Numbered from the stretch's first letter, positions 22,632 to 34,542 are shown. The stretch is DNA of 64,000 bases from Aegilops tauschii subsp. strangulata (GCF_002575655.3 NC_053040.3:226190628-226254627); one strand, 5' to 3'. Notes: generated from the sequence alone by a model not told the origin. Program-made: numbers and translations.

Positions 22632-23399
22632 CTACTCATTAGGAAAACTATCATCAATAGGTAATGGGTCATCAAGCACATTTTCAAGCCTAAACAAGTT
22701 ATCAGCTACTGGGTTCTCAGCTCCTTTTCTATCAATGATATGTAAATCAAATTCTTGTAACAAGAGAACCCAATGAATAGCATCTTTCTTTTCCATAAGA
22801 TATTTAATAGCAGCATGGTCTGTGTGAACAGTTACTTTGGAATCAAGAATATAAGGTCTAAATTTATCACAAGCAAACACCACTGCTAAGAATTCTTTTT
22901 CAGTAGTAGCATAATTTCTTTGAGCACTATCTAGAGTTTTACTAGCATAATGAATAACATTCAATTTCTTATCAACTCTTTGTCCTAGAACAACACCAAC
23001 AGCATAATCACAAGCATCACACATAATTTCAAAAGGCAAGTTCCAATCAGGTGGTTGAACAATAGGTGCAAATATTAAGGCTTTCTTGAGTGTTTCAATG
23101 GCTTTAAGACAATCATCATAAAAAACAAAAGGAATATCCTTTTGCAAAAGATTAGTAAGAGGCCTAGAAATTTTAGAAAAGTCTTTGATAAATCTCCTAT
23201 AGAAACCAGCATGACCTAGGAAACTACAAATACCTTTGATATCCTTAGGACATGGTATTTTCTCAATAGCATCAACCTTAGCTTGGTCCACTTCAATACC
23301 TCTTTCCGAAATTTTATGACCCAAGACAATGCCTTCATTAACCATAAAGTGGCACTTCTCCCAATTCAAGACAAGATTTGTTTGTTCGCATCTCTGCAA
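22632..23399 (-). pseudogene. Athila-type RT thumb and RNase H
   Basis: [21 protein letters not shown] and [16 protein letters not shown] mark the end of the RT. The RNase H region has [33 protein letters not shown] and [11 protein letters not shown], with the D-E-D acidic residues present. The frame ends after [10 protein letters not shown], near the RH-INT junction. Confidence 0.88.
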
Positions 23400-23416
23400 A
23401 ACTCACTCAAGATTGC

Positions 23417-23911
23417 TTAAACAGTCATCAAAAGGCTTCCCATAAACAGAAAAGTCATCCATGAAAACCTCAACAATCTTTTCACGAAAATCAGAGAATA
23501 TAGCAGCATACATCTTTGAAAGGTAGCATGTGCATTACATAAACCAAAAGGCACATGTCTACAAGCATAAGTTCCCAAGGGATAGGTAAAAGTGGTCTTT
23601 TCTTGATCAGGTTGAGAAACATGTGTTTGTGAAAAGCCAAAGTATCCATCTAAGAAGCAAAAGTGTGTGTGCTTAGATAATCTTTCAAGCATTTGATCAA
23701 TAAAGGGCAAAGGGTAATGATCTTTTCTAGTTGCTTTGTTTAATTTCCTGTAATCAATTACCATTCTGTAGCCTGTAACAATTCTTTGTGGAATAAGTTC
23801 ATTCTTATCATTAGGAACAACAGTAATACCTCCTTTCTTAGGGACACAATGAACAGGAGTTACCCATCTACAGTCAGCTATAGGATAGATTATACCTGCT
23901 TTTAGAAGTTT
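23417..23911 (-). pseudogene. Athila-type RT finger/palm region
   Basis: After the in-frame TGA at 23912-23914 the frame continues through VTPVHCVPKKGG, YRMVIDYRKLNKATRKDHYP and TYACRHVPFGLCNAHATFQRCM. A one-base loss near 23510 shifts the frame. In the new frame the catalytic motif reads VFMDDFSVYG, followed by another in-frame stop near 23405. RT synthesises cDNA from the element's RNA. Confidence 0.85.
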
Positions 23912-25984
23912 TCATATTTTTGTTCTTACCACTTCCTCCATTTTTGGATTCAACCGACGTTGGTGATCAACAACGGGTTTAGCATCAGGTTCCATATTAA
24001 TTTTGTGCTGACATAGAGTGGGACTAATGCCCTTTAAATCATCAAGAGTATATCCAATAACATCCCGGTGCTTCCTTAGAACTTTCAATAATCTTTCTTC
24101 TTCAAGTTCTGAAAGGTTAGCACTAATAATAACGGGATATATTTTCTTTTCATCAAGATAAGCATATTTCAAAGTGTTTGGCAATTGTTTTAATTCAAAG
24201 ACAGGATCACCTTTAGGTGGAGGAGGACCTCCTAGAGTTTCAATAGGCAAATTGTGTTTAAGCAGAGGACGTTGTTCAAAGAAAACTTTATCTATTTCAT
24301 TTCTTTCATGCATATGTAAATCATTTTCATGGTCTAGCAAATATTGTTCTAAAGGATCAGTAGGTGGAACAGCAATAGAAGCAAGACCTACCAATTCATC
24401 CTTACTATGCAATTCTTTTTCATGATGATTTCTACTAAACTTGGAAAAATTAAACTCATGAGACTCATCACCAAAGCTAACACCAATAGTTTGTTTCTTA
24501 CAATCTATCTTAGCATTAACTGTATTCAAGAAAGGTCTACCAAAGATAACGGGACAAAAGCCGTCTTGTGGGGAACCAAGAACAAGAAAATCAGTAGGAT
24601 ATTTAATTTTCCCACACAAGACTTCAAAATCTCTAATAATCCCAACTAGTGATATGGTGTCTCTATTAGGTAGTTTAATAGTAACATCTATTTCTTCTAT
24701 CTCAGCAGGTCCTATGTCTTTCATAATTTCTTCATATAAAGTGTAAGGAATAGCACTCACACTAACACCCATGTCACATAAACCATGATAACGGTGATCT
24801 CCTATTTTAACTGAAATAACAGGCATGCCAACAACAGGTCTATGTTTATCTCTTTTATCAGGTTTAGCAATTCTAGCAGCTTCTTCATAGAAGTAAATAA
24901 CATGCCCATCCATATCTTCTTCCAAGTGATCTTTAACCATAGCAATACTAGGTTCAAATTTAATTTGTTCATCAGGTTTAGGTGTTCTAATATAGCTTTT
25001 GTTAGCCACAGTTGAAACTTTAGCATGTTCCTTAATCCTAACAGGGAGAGGTGGGTTCTCAATATAAGCAGAAGGAACAACTGGATCAACATTATAAAGT
25101 ATTGTTTCTTCTTTAACTGGTACTGGTTCTTTAATTTCCTCTTTAGTAGCTAGGTGGTATTTAAACCACTTCTCCTTAGGGAGTTCAACATGAGTGGCAA
25201 ATGATTCACAAAAGGAGGCTATTATCTCAGAGTCAAGTCCATATTTAGTGCTAAACTTTTGAAAAGCATCAGTATCCATAAAAGATTTAACACAATCATA
25301 CTTAAGTTTAATACCTGACTCTTTACCTTCATCGAGTTCCCGATCTTTAGAGTTGCGTTTATTTCTTTCCAAAAGATCCCACCGGAATTCAATAGTCTTC
25401 TTCATAAATGAACCAGCACAAGAAGTATCAAGCATGGTTTGATCATTACGAGAAAGCCGAGCATAAAAATTCAGAATAATAATTTCTCTTGAGAGCTCAT
25501 TATTGGGGCATGAATATAACATTGAATTAAGCCTCCCCCAAACTGGAGCGATACTTTCTCCTTCACGAGGCCAAAAATTATATATATAATTCCGATCATG
25601 ATGAACTAGATGCATAGGATAATTTTTTTGGTGGAACTCCAATTTCAAACGATTCCAATTCCATGATCCAATATCATCGCATAGCCTATACCATGCCAAT
25701 GCTTTTCCCTTCAAAGATAAAGGGAAAACCTTTTTCATCACTTCATCCATGGGTAAACCTGCAAGCTTAAACAATCCACAAATTTGTTCCACATATATCA
25801 AGTGCATATCAGGATGTTCAGTTCCATCTCCTGCATAAGGATTAGCTAGCAATTGTTCTATCATACCCGAAGGAATTTCATATTCAATATTTTCAGTAGG
25901 TGCAGTAGGTTGAGGGGTAGCTAATTGTGGTTCCGGACAAGGTGAAGATACCCCGAACAAACCCCTCATAGGATTGTTTTCCAT
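23912..25984 (-). CDS. Athila-type gag-protease and start of RT
   Basis: The ATG at 25984 (MENNPMRGLFG) lies about 65 bases after the primer site and is preferred to the upstream GTG. The gag core contains VFPLSLKGKALAWYRL and WNRLKLEFHQKNYP. The protease has LCDMGVSVSAIPYTLY as the active-site loop (D-M-G) and PVIFGRPFLNTVNAKIDC. The N-terminal RT segment with QRRLNPKMEEVV then ends at TGA 23912-23914. The 690 residues are otherwise uninterrupted. Confidence 0.88.
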   Translation of the reverse strand: MENNPMRGLFGVSSPCPEPQLATPQPTAPTENIEYEIPSGMIEQLLANPYAGDGTEHPDMHLIYVEQICGLFKLAGLPMDEVMKKVFPLSLKGKALAWYRLCDDIGSWNWNRLKLEFHQKNYPMHLVHHDRNYIYNFWPREGESIAPVWGRLNSMLYSCPNNELSREIIILNFYARLSRNDQTMLDTSCAGSFMKKTIEFRWDLLERNKRNSKDRELDEGKESGIKLKYDCVKSFMDTDAFQKFSTKYGLDSEIIASFCESFATHVELPKEKWFKYHLATKEEIKEPVPVKEETILYNVDPVVPSAYIENPPLPVRIKEHAKVSTVANKSYIRTPKPDEQIKFEPSIAMVKDHLEEDMDGHVIYFYEEAARIAKPDKRDKHRPVVGMPVISVKIGDHRYHGLCDMGVSVSAIPYTLYEEIMKDIGPAEIEEIDVTIKLPNRDTISLVGIIRDFEVLCGKIKYPTDFLVLGSPQDGFCPVIFGRPFLNTVNAKIDCKKQTIGVSFGDESHEFNFSKFSRNHHEKELHSKDELVGLASIAVPPTDPLEQYLLDHENDLHMHERNEIDKVFFEQRPLLKHNLPIETLGGPPPPKGDPVFELKQLPNTLKYAYLDEKKIYPVIISANLSELEEERLLKVLRKHRDVIGYTLDDLKGISPTLCQHKINMEPDAKPVVDHQRRLNPKMEEVVRTKI

Positions 25985-26048
25985 AGTAACAACTGACACT
26001 AAATTTCAGCACACTATATAAATGTTTCCTTACCAAAGGCGCTTCACT

Positions 26049-26065
26049 CCCCGGCAACGGCGCCA
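26049..26065 (-). promoter_or_regulatory. Primer binding site, tRNA-Asp
   Basis: Minus-strand TGGCGCCGTTGCCGGGG lies 11 bases after the LTR. It is complementary to the 3' end of plant tRNA-Asp, the primer typical of Athila-type elements. Confidence 0.85.
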
Positions 26066-26076
26066 GAAAATAGCCT

Positions 26077-27596
26077 TGATGACCCACAAGTATAGGGGAT
26101 TTATTGTAGCTCTTTTCAATATGTAAGAGTGTCAAACCCAACGAGGAGCAGAAGGAAATGACAAGTAATTTTCAGTAAGGTAATGTCTGCAAGTGCTGAA
26201 ATAGTATCTAGCGGAGTACTTTGAACGCAAGATAATTTGTAATGAGCAAGTAACAATAATAGTAACAAAAGTGCAGCAAGGTAGCCCAATCCTTTTGAGG
26301 CAAAGGACAGGCCAAAATGGTATCTTATGATAAGCAAAGCGTTCTTGAGGGTACACGGGAATTTCATCTAGTCACTTTCATCATGTTGGTTCGATTTGTG
26401 TTCGCTACTTTGATAATTTGATATGTGGGTGGACCGGTGCTTAGGTGCTGTTCTTACTTGAACAAACCTCCTACTTATGATTAACCCTCCCGCAAGCATC
26501 CGCAACTATGAGAAAAGTATTAATAATAAATTCTAACCATAGCATTAAACTTTTGGATCCAATCGGTCCCTTATGAAATAGCGCATAAATTGGGGTTTAA
26601 GCTTCTGTCACTCTCGCAACCCACCATCTATTTGCTACTACACAATGCATTCCCTTCGGCCCAAATATGGTGAAGTGTCATGTAGTCGACGTTGACATGA
26701 CACCACTAAGGGAATAAAAACATACATACTATCAAAATATCGAACACATATCAAGTTCACATGATTACTTGCAACATGATTTCTCCCGTGTCCTCAAGAA
26801 CAAAAGTAACTACTCACAAATGATAAACATGTTCATGATCAGAGGGATATTAAATAGCATAATGGATCTGAACATATAATCTTCCACCAAATAAACCATA
26901 TAGTGATCAACTACAAGATGTAATCAAGACTACTAGTCACCCACAAGCAGCAATATATAGTTCCCGTAACAAGATTGAACACAAGAGATGAACTAGGGTT
27001 TGAGAGGAGATGGTGTTGTTGAAGATGTTGATGGAGATTGCCCTCCCCAAGATGGAATAGTTGTTGGTGATGATGATGACAATGATTTCCCCCTCCGGGA
27101 GGGAAGTTCCCCCCGCGGAATCGCTCCGCCGGAGGGCAAAAGTGCTCCTGCCCAAGTTCCGCCTCGAGACGGTGGCGCTCCATCCCAAAAGTCCCCTCCT
27201 TATTTTTCTAGGTCAAAATGACTTGTATACCAGAAGATGGGCACCGAAGGTGGGCCGAGGAGGCCACAACCCACCAGGGCGCGCCTGGGGGGCCTGGCAC
27301 GCCCAGAGGGGTTGTGCCCACCTCGTGGCCCCCCTCTGGTGTTTATTGGCTCCAATATTCCTCAAATAATTCATTAAAAAATCTCCGTAAAGTTTCAGCT
27401 CATTTGGAGTTGTGCAGAATAGGTGGCCTGACATAGCTTTTCCTGGTACAGATTTCCAGCTGCCAGAATTCTCCCTCTTTGTGTGTTCCTTGTAAATTAT
27501 GAGAGAAAAGGCATTAGAATTACTCCAAAAAGTAGTATTATAGATAAAAACATTATAAATAACAGTAAGGAAACATGATGCAAAATGGACGTATCA
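26077..27596 (-). repeat. 5' LTR of the Athila-type element
   Basis: Bounded by TGATGACCC (plus-strand left end) and GACGTATCA. It is the partner of 7184-8675. Confidence 0.88.
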
Positions 27597-27724
27597 CTAT
27601 CCCAGATGGTTTTTTGGTTGTGTGGGAAGGACCCGCTATCGCCCACACTCACTTGGCGATGGTTCCAAATGTCGTCGTGGAAAGGGGTTAAAAACCGTTT
27701 GTATAGCACCGACGCATACCAGTG
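27595..27724. mobile_element. Short fragment with CACTA-like ends
   Basis: A 130-bp stretch, CACTATCCCAGATGG to ACGCATACCAGTG, lies exactly between the Athila LTR and a gag fragment. It is foreign to both: the other gag copy at 49425 reads straight through. Its ends are CACTA and, read inversely, CACTGG. It could be a deletion derivative of a CACTA element or random filler DNA. Confidence 0.35.
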
Positions 27725-28117
27725 TACGGTAGCAATTTTATTCTCAAAAATATCAAGCCTTTGCATCACATGTTCCAAGGTGAAAACAGTTCCATTGATC
27801 AAAAGAGGTGGCGGGCCTAACAAATCAATCATAGCATTGTAAGAATCAAAAGTATGGCTTCCCAAGAAATTCCCCCCGGTAATGGTATCTAGAACATATC
27901 TATTCCAAGGAGTAATGCCCACATAAAAATTGTGAAGAAGAACGGCAGTAGATTGATTTCGAGTAGATCTATTCTGAGCATTGCAAATTCTATACCAAGC
28001 ATCTTTTAAATTTTCTCCCTCCCTTTGTTTAAAATTGAGGACTTTATTATCGGGAGTGCTAACAATGATGGGAGGACTAACCATGAATGCCAGACAAGTG
28101 ATCAAACGCACGAGCAA
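27725..28117 (-). pseudogene. Gag fragment, non-autonomous gypsy family
   Basis: SPPIIVSTPDNKVLNFKQREGENLKDAWYRI through HVMQRLDIFENKIATV is the same protein as at 49051-49878. It breaks off where the CACTA-like fragment begins. The gag motif QREGE-LKDA-YRI is shared by both copies. Confidence 0.78.
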
Positions 28118-28291
28118 ACAAAAAGCAACGAAGAAGACGAACGCAAGAGGGGCAAAGAAAAAGGCAAATCTTTTCGAAAATCATTCTAGAAATGGGGGAG
28201 AGGAAAACGAGAGGCAGATGGCGAATAATGTAATGCAAGAGATGAGAGTTTTATGATGGGTACTTGGTATGTCTTGACTTGGCATAGATCT

Positions 28292-28308
28292 CCCCAGCAA
28301 TGGTGCCA
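28292..28308 (-). promoter_or_regulatory. Decayed tRNA-Asp primer site
   Basis: Minus-strand TGGCACCATTGCTGGGG differs from the Athila copy by three transitions, consistent with methylated-cytosine decay. The sister copy at 49993-50009 retains TGGCGCCGTTGCC. Confidence 0.65.
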
Positions 28309-28319
28309 GAAATTCTTCC

Positions 28320-29904
28320 TGCTACTTCTTGAGCTTGTGTTGGTTTTTCCCTTGAAGAGGAAAGGGTGATGTAGCAAAGTAGAGATAAGTATTTCCCTCA
28401 GTTAGAGAACCAAGATATCAATCCAGTAGGAGACAACACACAAATCACCAATACCTGTACAAACAATCAAACACTTGCACCCAACGCGATAAAGGGATTG
28501 TCAGTCCCTTCACGGTCACTTGCAAAGGTGAGATCTGATAGAGATAGATAAATAAAACTAAACAAAAGATAAAATATTTTTGGGTTTTTTGGGTTTATAG
28601 ATCGGAAAGTAAAATATTGCAAAATAGTAGATCAGAAACTTATATGATGGAAAATAGACCCGAGGGCCATAGGTTTCACTAGAGACTTCTATCAAGATAG
28701 CAAATAATACGGTGGGTGAACAAATTACTGTCGAGCAACTGATAGAAAAGTGCAAAGTTATGACGATATCTAAGGCAATGATTGTGAAATATAGGCATCA
28801 CGTCCGTGTTAAGTAGACCGACTCCTGCCTGCATATACTACTATTACTCCACACATCGACCGACTCCTGCCTGCATCTAGAGTATTAAGTTCATGAAGAA
28901 CGGAGTAACGCTTTAAGTAAGATGACATGATGTAAAGGAATAAACTCAAGCAGTATGATGTAAACCCCATATTTTTATCCTCGATGGCAACAATACAATA
29001 CGTGCCTCGATGCCCCTACTGTCACTGGGAGAGGACACCGCAAGATTGAACCCAAAGCTAAGAACTTCTCCCATTGCAAGAAAAACCAATCTAGTTGGCC
29101 AAACTAAACCAATAGTTCGAAGATAATTACAAAGATATCAAATCATGCATAAAAGAATTCAGAGTATATTCAAATAATATTCATACATAAGATGATCATA
29201 AATCCACATTTAATCGGATCTCGACAAACACACCGCAAAACAAGATTACATCAGATAGATCTCCAAGAACATCAAGGAGAACATGGTATTGGGAATCAAA
29301 GAGAGAGAAGAAGCCATCTAGCTACTAGCTATGAACCCGTAGGTCTGTGGTAAACTACTCACCCTTCATTGGAAGGGCAATAGAGTTGATGTAGAAGCCC
29401 TCTGTGATCTAATCCCCCTTCGACAGGATGCCGGAAAAGGCCCCAAGATGGGATCTCAAGGGAACAGAAGGATGCGGCGATGGAAAAGTGTTTTTGTGGA
29501 TGCTTCTGGTGGTTTGGGAATATATGTGAATATAAAGGAGGAAGATCTAGGTCAGGGGGTCATCGAGGGGCCCACAAGGTAGGGGCGTGCCCTACCCCCC
29601 TGGGCGCGCCCTCCACCCTTGTGGTTGCATCGTGGATCTTCTGACTTGCACTCCAAGTCTCCTGGGTGCCTTCTAGTCCAAGAAAAATCGTCACAAAGGT
29701 TTTATTCCATTTGGACTCCGTTTGTATCCCTTTCCTGCAAAGCTCAAAAACAAGGAAAAAACAGAAATTGGCACTGGGCTCTAGGTTAATAGGTTAGTCC
29801 CAAAAATAATATAAAATAGCATATTAGTGCATATAAAACATGCAAAATAGATAATATAATAGCATGGAACAATAAAAAATTGTAGATACGTTGGAGACAT
29901 ATCA
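28320..29904 (-). repeat. LTR, left copy of the tandem array
   Basis: 1,585 bp, from TGCTACTTCTTGAGC to GAGACATATCA on the plus strand. It matches 50021-51586 and, inverted, 3823-5413. Confidence 0.88.
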
Positions 29905-30064
29905 AGCATCCCCAAGCTTAATTCCTGCTCGTCCTCAAGTAGGTAAATGATAAAAACAGAATTTTTGATGTGGAATGCTACCTAACATATATATCCATGT
30001 AATTCTTCTTTATTGTGGCATGAATGTTCAGATCCATAAGATTCAAAAAAAAGTTCAATATTGA
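29905..30064 (-). other. 3' internal end of the array's middle unit
   Basis: It contains the polypurine tract (minus AAGCTTGGGGATGCT) next to the LTR and ends at the LINE insertion point. It continues at 46276 on the other side of the LINE. Confidence 0.8.
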
Positions 30065-30106
30065 TGAAGTCATTTCCATATGGATACACACCTCCCAATT
30101 ATTTCA

Positions 30107-30984
30107 ATGAATAGAACTTCGAATATCATAAACTGGAATGTCAGAGGGACAAATTCTCAAACCAGATGGGACAATTTGAGAGCTAAAATTGATGAAAGCA
30201 ATTGTGGTATCATATGCATTCAAGAAACAAAAAGAGATTCTTTTGATCTAGCATATCTCAGGAATTTTTCTCCTAGAAAATTTAACCAATATGCTTATAC
30301 CCCTTCAATGGGTCTTTCTGGTGGCCTTATTACTATTTGGAATGGTAGCCTTTTCAGTGGAACTATTATCAGCCAATCTTCTTATCAGATTACAGTCAAA
30401 CTGCTATGCAATTTATCTGGTCACATTTTCTGTATTAGCAACATTTATGGCCCTTGCCAGAATGAGACAGAATTGAGTTACTTGACTGGTTAAACAATAT
30501 TGATGCATTTGAGATGGATCAATGGATGCTTGTGGGTGATTTTAATTTAATTAGAAGTCCCTAGGACAGAAACAGACCAGGAGGAGATACAAATAATATG
30601 ATCATGTTCAACAGCCTTATACAGCGACTAGACCTTGTGGAAATTCCACTCAAAGGAAGAAATTTCATATGGAGTAATATGCAAGATATGCCCTTGTTGG
30701 AAAAGTTAGATTGGATATTCACCTCTGCAAACTGGACTTTGTCCTTCCCAAATACTCTAGCCCACCCACTAGCTAGAGTTTCTTCAGATCATACCCCAAT
30801 TCACATTCAGATTGGCAGTGACATCCCAAAGGCCTCTATCTTCAGATTTGAAAATTACTGGTTTGAATTTTATGGATTTTATGAGACTGTTTTACAATGC
30901 TGGAATAGCAATCATCAATTGGTAAACTCTGCAAAAGATATTGCTGCCAGATTCAACTACCTCAGAATGGGTCTCAAGAAATAG
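30107..30984 (+). pseudogene. LINE endonuclease domain
   Basis: An AP-endonuclease fold: INWNVRG at the start, IICIQETK with the metal-binding Glu, VGDFNLIR (about 30530-30550, in a second frame) and SSDHTPI near 30785. One frameshift near 30470-30500 and stops at about 30562 and 30982-30984 break it. The enzyme nicks target DNA for target-primed reverse transcription. Confidence 0.82.
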
Positions 30985-31041
30985 AGCAAAAACCTCACTA
31001 GACTCAACACCAATATCTCTGCATGTAACTATGTCTTATCT

Positions 31042-33142
31042 ATGCTTGATGGCATTGAAGATCGAAGGAACCTGAGTATTATGGAAGCCAGTTCCAGGAA
31101 TATTCTGAAAAAGCACATCACCAAGTTATTGGAAGTTAAAATAATTAATTGGAAATCTAGATTTAAAACGACGAGTGTGAAACTGGATGATGAAAATACT
31201 GATTTCTTTCATGCTATGGCTACTCAAAACTACAGAAAAAATTACATTACTTATATTATTGGTGATGATGGAAATTCATATCAAAATCATGATTATAAGG
31301 CAACAATTATTTGTAAATCCTACAAACATAGATTGGGCAAATCCATTGATCCTTCAATGCTTTTCAACCTAGAAGAACTCATCCAACCACAGGATCTTTC
31401 AGAACTTGAGGCTCCTTTTTCTATGGATGAGATTTATCAGGTAATTAAAGATTTACCCACTGCTAGAGCCACTGGCCCAGATGGTTTTAAAGGCACCTTC
31501 TTGAGGAAATGTTGGGATATTATCAAGCAAGATATATATATACTATGATTTGAAGGCAACTATGATATTCAAAGTATAAATACTGATTTCATTACTCTCA
31601 TACCAAATATTTCAAACCCTGAAAATATGATTGAATTTAGACCCATATCCCTGCTCAGCCATCCTCTTAAAATTATCACCAAACTTATGGCTAATAGAGC
31701 TCAGAAAATCATCACTTCTGTTATTCATCAGAACCAATATGGATTTATCAAAGGAAGAAATATCCAAGACTATCTGGGTTATGCTTTTGAGTATCTCCAT
31801 CTATGCCATCAGTCAAAAAAGCCCATCATCATACTCAAATTAGATTTTGAAAAGGCATTTGACAAGGTTGAATATAAGGCCATTATTGCTATGTTAAGGG
31901 CTAAAGGATTTGGACCTAGATGGATAAACTGGGTATCAAATATACTACACTCTGCATCCACCTTTGTTTTGCTCAATGGAGTTGGTGGCAAAAAGATTAT
32001 TTGCAAAACAGGAATCCAACAAGGTGATCCACACTCCCCCCTGCTATATATAATTGCTGCAGACTTACTACAATCAGTTGTAAATGTTGCCTGGTCAAAT
32101 GGAGAGCTTTATCTTCCCATCAATCATGCATATGGTCAAGACTACCCAATCATCCAATATGCAGATGATACCTTAATGATTATGCCTGCTAATGAAGATC
32201 AGCTTATCCACCTAAAATATCTACTCAACCTTTTCAGTCTATCTACTCATCTTTTTGTTAATTTCAGCAAATCCTCCATGATCCCCATTAACATTTACCA
32301 GCGGTCAGTCTCTATGCTTGCAAACTCTTTTGGATGCAAGGTTGAAAGCCTTCCTTTTACTTATTTAGGACTCCCCATGGGCACCACCAAACCTACTGTC
32401 CTAGATCTTATCCTTGTCATATCCAAAATTGATAAGAGACTGTCTAGAGTGGCAAGATTCATGAATCATTCTGGCAGGCTTACCCACATAAACTCTGCTG
32501 TTGCTTCCATGCCTATATTTGGTATGTGCTCTCTTAAAGTTCATATCGCCATTTTGGATCATGTTGACAAATCAAGCAGAAATTTTCTCTGGAATGGAAA
32601 TGAGATTAATAAAAGAGGCAAATGTCTGGCCAGCTGGGATATGATATGCAAGCCAAAGCAACAAGGGGGGCTTGGTGTTCTAAATTTAAGAGAGAAAAAT
32701 AGAGCCCTCCTTATCAAGCACCTATACAAGTTCTACAACAAGAATGATGTTCCATGGGTCAAATTAATTTGGGAGGCCTATTACCAAAACAATGAAGTAC
32801 CACACTCCAACAGCAACAAAGGTTCTTTTTGGTGGAAGGATTGCATAAAAATGCTTGAGCTATTCAAAGATATGACTTCCTGTGAGATTAAATCAGGAAA
32901 TTCCACTATGTTGTGGGAAGACAATTGGAATGGAGATATTATGATACTGAAGTTCCCTGAATTACACTCCTTCAATCAACAGGAGAAGATATCTATTTCG
33001 GCTGCCAAAGGTTTGGAAAATTATTATAGCTTATTCCAATTACCACTGTCCATTACTGCCCACCAATAATTTCACCTGCTATCTAATCAGTTAAATCACA
33101 TCAGGCATAATAATGATAATGACATCCGGAATTTCACTTGGG
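31042..33142 (+). pseudogene. LINE reverse transcriptase
   Basis: Non-LTR RT motifs in order: TGPDGFKGTFLRKCW, RPISLLSHPLKIITK, QYGFIKGRNIQD, LDFEKAFDKV (catalytic Asp), GIQQGDPHSPLLY, QYADDTLM (YADD) and FTYLGLPMG. The thumb and linker follow. In-frame stops are TGA 31546-31548 and TAA 33067-33069, after which the protein remains readable to about 33142, then shifts frame. The same frame carries the endonuclease C-terminus upstream. Confidence 0.88.
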
Positions 33143-33503
33143 GCGGAATATAAACATGACCAAGAGGATCTACAATTTTCCAATGTTCAGGATATCGCTT
33201 ATTGTTATCGTCTCGTTCAGCTAGGGAATAGAGATTAATCAAAAATCGGCCGATTAATCGATTTTATCGGTCGACTATTAATCGGATATTTTTTGCAAAT
33301 CTCAGGTTCCCAACACTAAAATACGCTATATTCAACACCAACACAATATTTGACAGAATTTTTACCTTAATTTATAGCCTTTGGATCCTCGTATAATGAC
33401 AAACAAAATAGGACAATAGTACATATTGAGTTACAAGGTCCACAAAACATAAATAAACATAGTTTTTGCAAACATTGTGCTATGACACTACTAGGAAAAG
33501 GCC

Positions 33504-33810
33504 TACTAGTGGCGCACCAGTTTTGCCTACTAATGGCGCACTACTGGTGCGCCACTAGTACCACGCCACTAGTATTAAATACTAATGGCGCACCACTGGT
33601 GCGCCATTAGTATCTGGTATACTAATGGCGCATCACGCCGTGCGCCATTAGTATAGACCAACATGCGCCATTAGTGTGCCTCCCAGGGGGCGATATTTAC
33701 ACATGTGCTTTGCCATACTAATGGCGCACTGTGGGGTGATGCGCCATTAGTATCCTTTGGCATACTAATGGCGCACGTTGGGGTGATGCGCCATTAGTAT
33801 GAATATTAGG
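33504..33810. repeat. CACTA subterminal repeats, left
   Basis: Inverted and direct copies of ACTAATGGCGCACC / GGTGCGCCATTAGT, many forming short palindromes. In En/Spm elements such arrays are binding sites for the element's own DNA-binding protein. Confidence 0.88.
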
Positions 33811-34042
33811 GATTTTTTTCTTTTCTGATATTTGCACAGGTTACAAAATATATTATTGGACAGAATATAGACAACACCACACAGCAACAGCAGATTCATC
33901 GAATACAATAGAAGATTAGTCTCCGAATACAATTCATCATATTAGTCTCCGAATTCAAAAGACCGAACAAAGATAGAACATTACAAGTCTCGAGACCGCG
34001 AGTAGCGAGTTTGTCTTCACATTACAAGTCGATATCGATCAT
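33811..34042. other. AT-rich spacer in the CACTA element
   Basis: It lies between the subterminal repeats and the small gene. TTAGTCTCCGAAT-ACAA occurs twice (33915-33955). It may be the 3' untranslated region of the small minus-strand gene. Confidence 0.4.
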
Positions 34043-34297
34043 CTAAACTACCATCACATAGAAGAGAGCTGCGGTCATCATGATGAGCATCATCGCGATG
34101 AAACTGGTCTTCATCCGGTTTCTCCAACGCTCCCTCCTCTCTCCCGCTAGATAGCGCGAGTATCTAGATTCCGCCTCCGCCCTAGTGGTGTACCCTTTGT
34201 AACTGTTACCGCTGAAACGGTGAACCTATCTCCGACACTCCTCCCAGTCGTCGTAGACTCCGGGAACCTTACCCTTGTACACGACATACGACGGCAT
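34043..34297 (-). pseudogene. Small CACTA gene: RNase H1 N-terminal/viroplasmin-like domain plus membrane helix
   Basis: On the minus strand from ATG 34297, 84 residues end at TAG 34043-34045. Residues 4-18 read YVVYKGKVPGVYDDW. After one in-frame TAG at codon 24 (34226-34228) the protein continues FSGNSYKGYTTRAEAESRY. This is the pattern of the RNase H1 N-terminal (viroplasmin-like) fold, which binds RNA:DNA hybrids. A basic stretch (ERRERWRNRMK) is followed by a hydrophobic C-terminal helix (FIAMMLIMMTAALFYVMVV), so it looks tail-anchored. The stop probably arose from a CAG codon. Its function in the element is unknown. Confidence 0.75.
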
Positions 34298-34542
34298 CTC
34301 TATGCACTAGCCAAACAACAGACAATACATAAGCAATATATAAGTATGCAACAAAAGGATCGGAAGAGAAAAGCAAGACATTAATAGCACGATTCATGGT
34401 CCTACTAATAAATAGCATCGATTACATCTAAGTTGAACGACTGTCCAAACCAAAGAGACATACAAGTTCATTAAAGTTTAATTACAACATGAGCTAATCG
34501 ATGTTTCAGAACTACACATAGCATCACTACTTTCGACTCGAC
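34298..34542 (-). other. Spacer between two CACTA genes
   Basis: No coding region is recognised. It separates the small gene (ATG 34297) from the end of the Ulp1-like gene and may hold the small gene's promoter or an intron. Confidence 0.35.

Larger units (their letters stand above)
7184..27596 (-). mobile_element. Athila-type Ty3/gypsy element, interrupted by a Tat element
   Basis: On the minus strand the order is 5' LTR (27596-26077), tRNA-Asp primer site, gag-PR-RT-RH-INT (25984-21271), a third ORF, noncoding tail, and 3' LTR (8675-7184). The third ORF is split by the element at 10493-20922. The coding part contains several stops and frameshifts. The outer flanks (5' of 7184, 3' of 27596) share no 5-bp duplication, and the left LTR lacks the last few bases, so at least one end was rearranged. 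Confidence 0.88.

Noticed and set aside
7184..27596. 5-bp target duplication of the Athila element
   Set aside because: Flanking bases do not match and the left LTR end is eroded; no duplication can be claimed.
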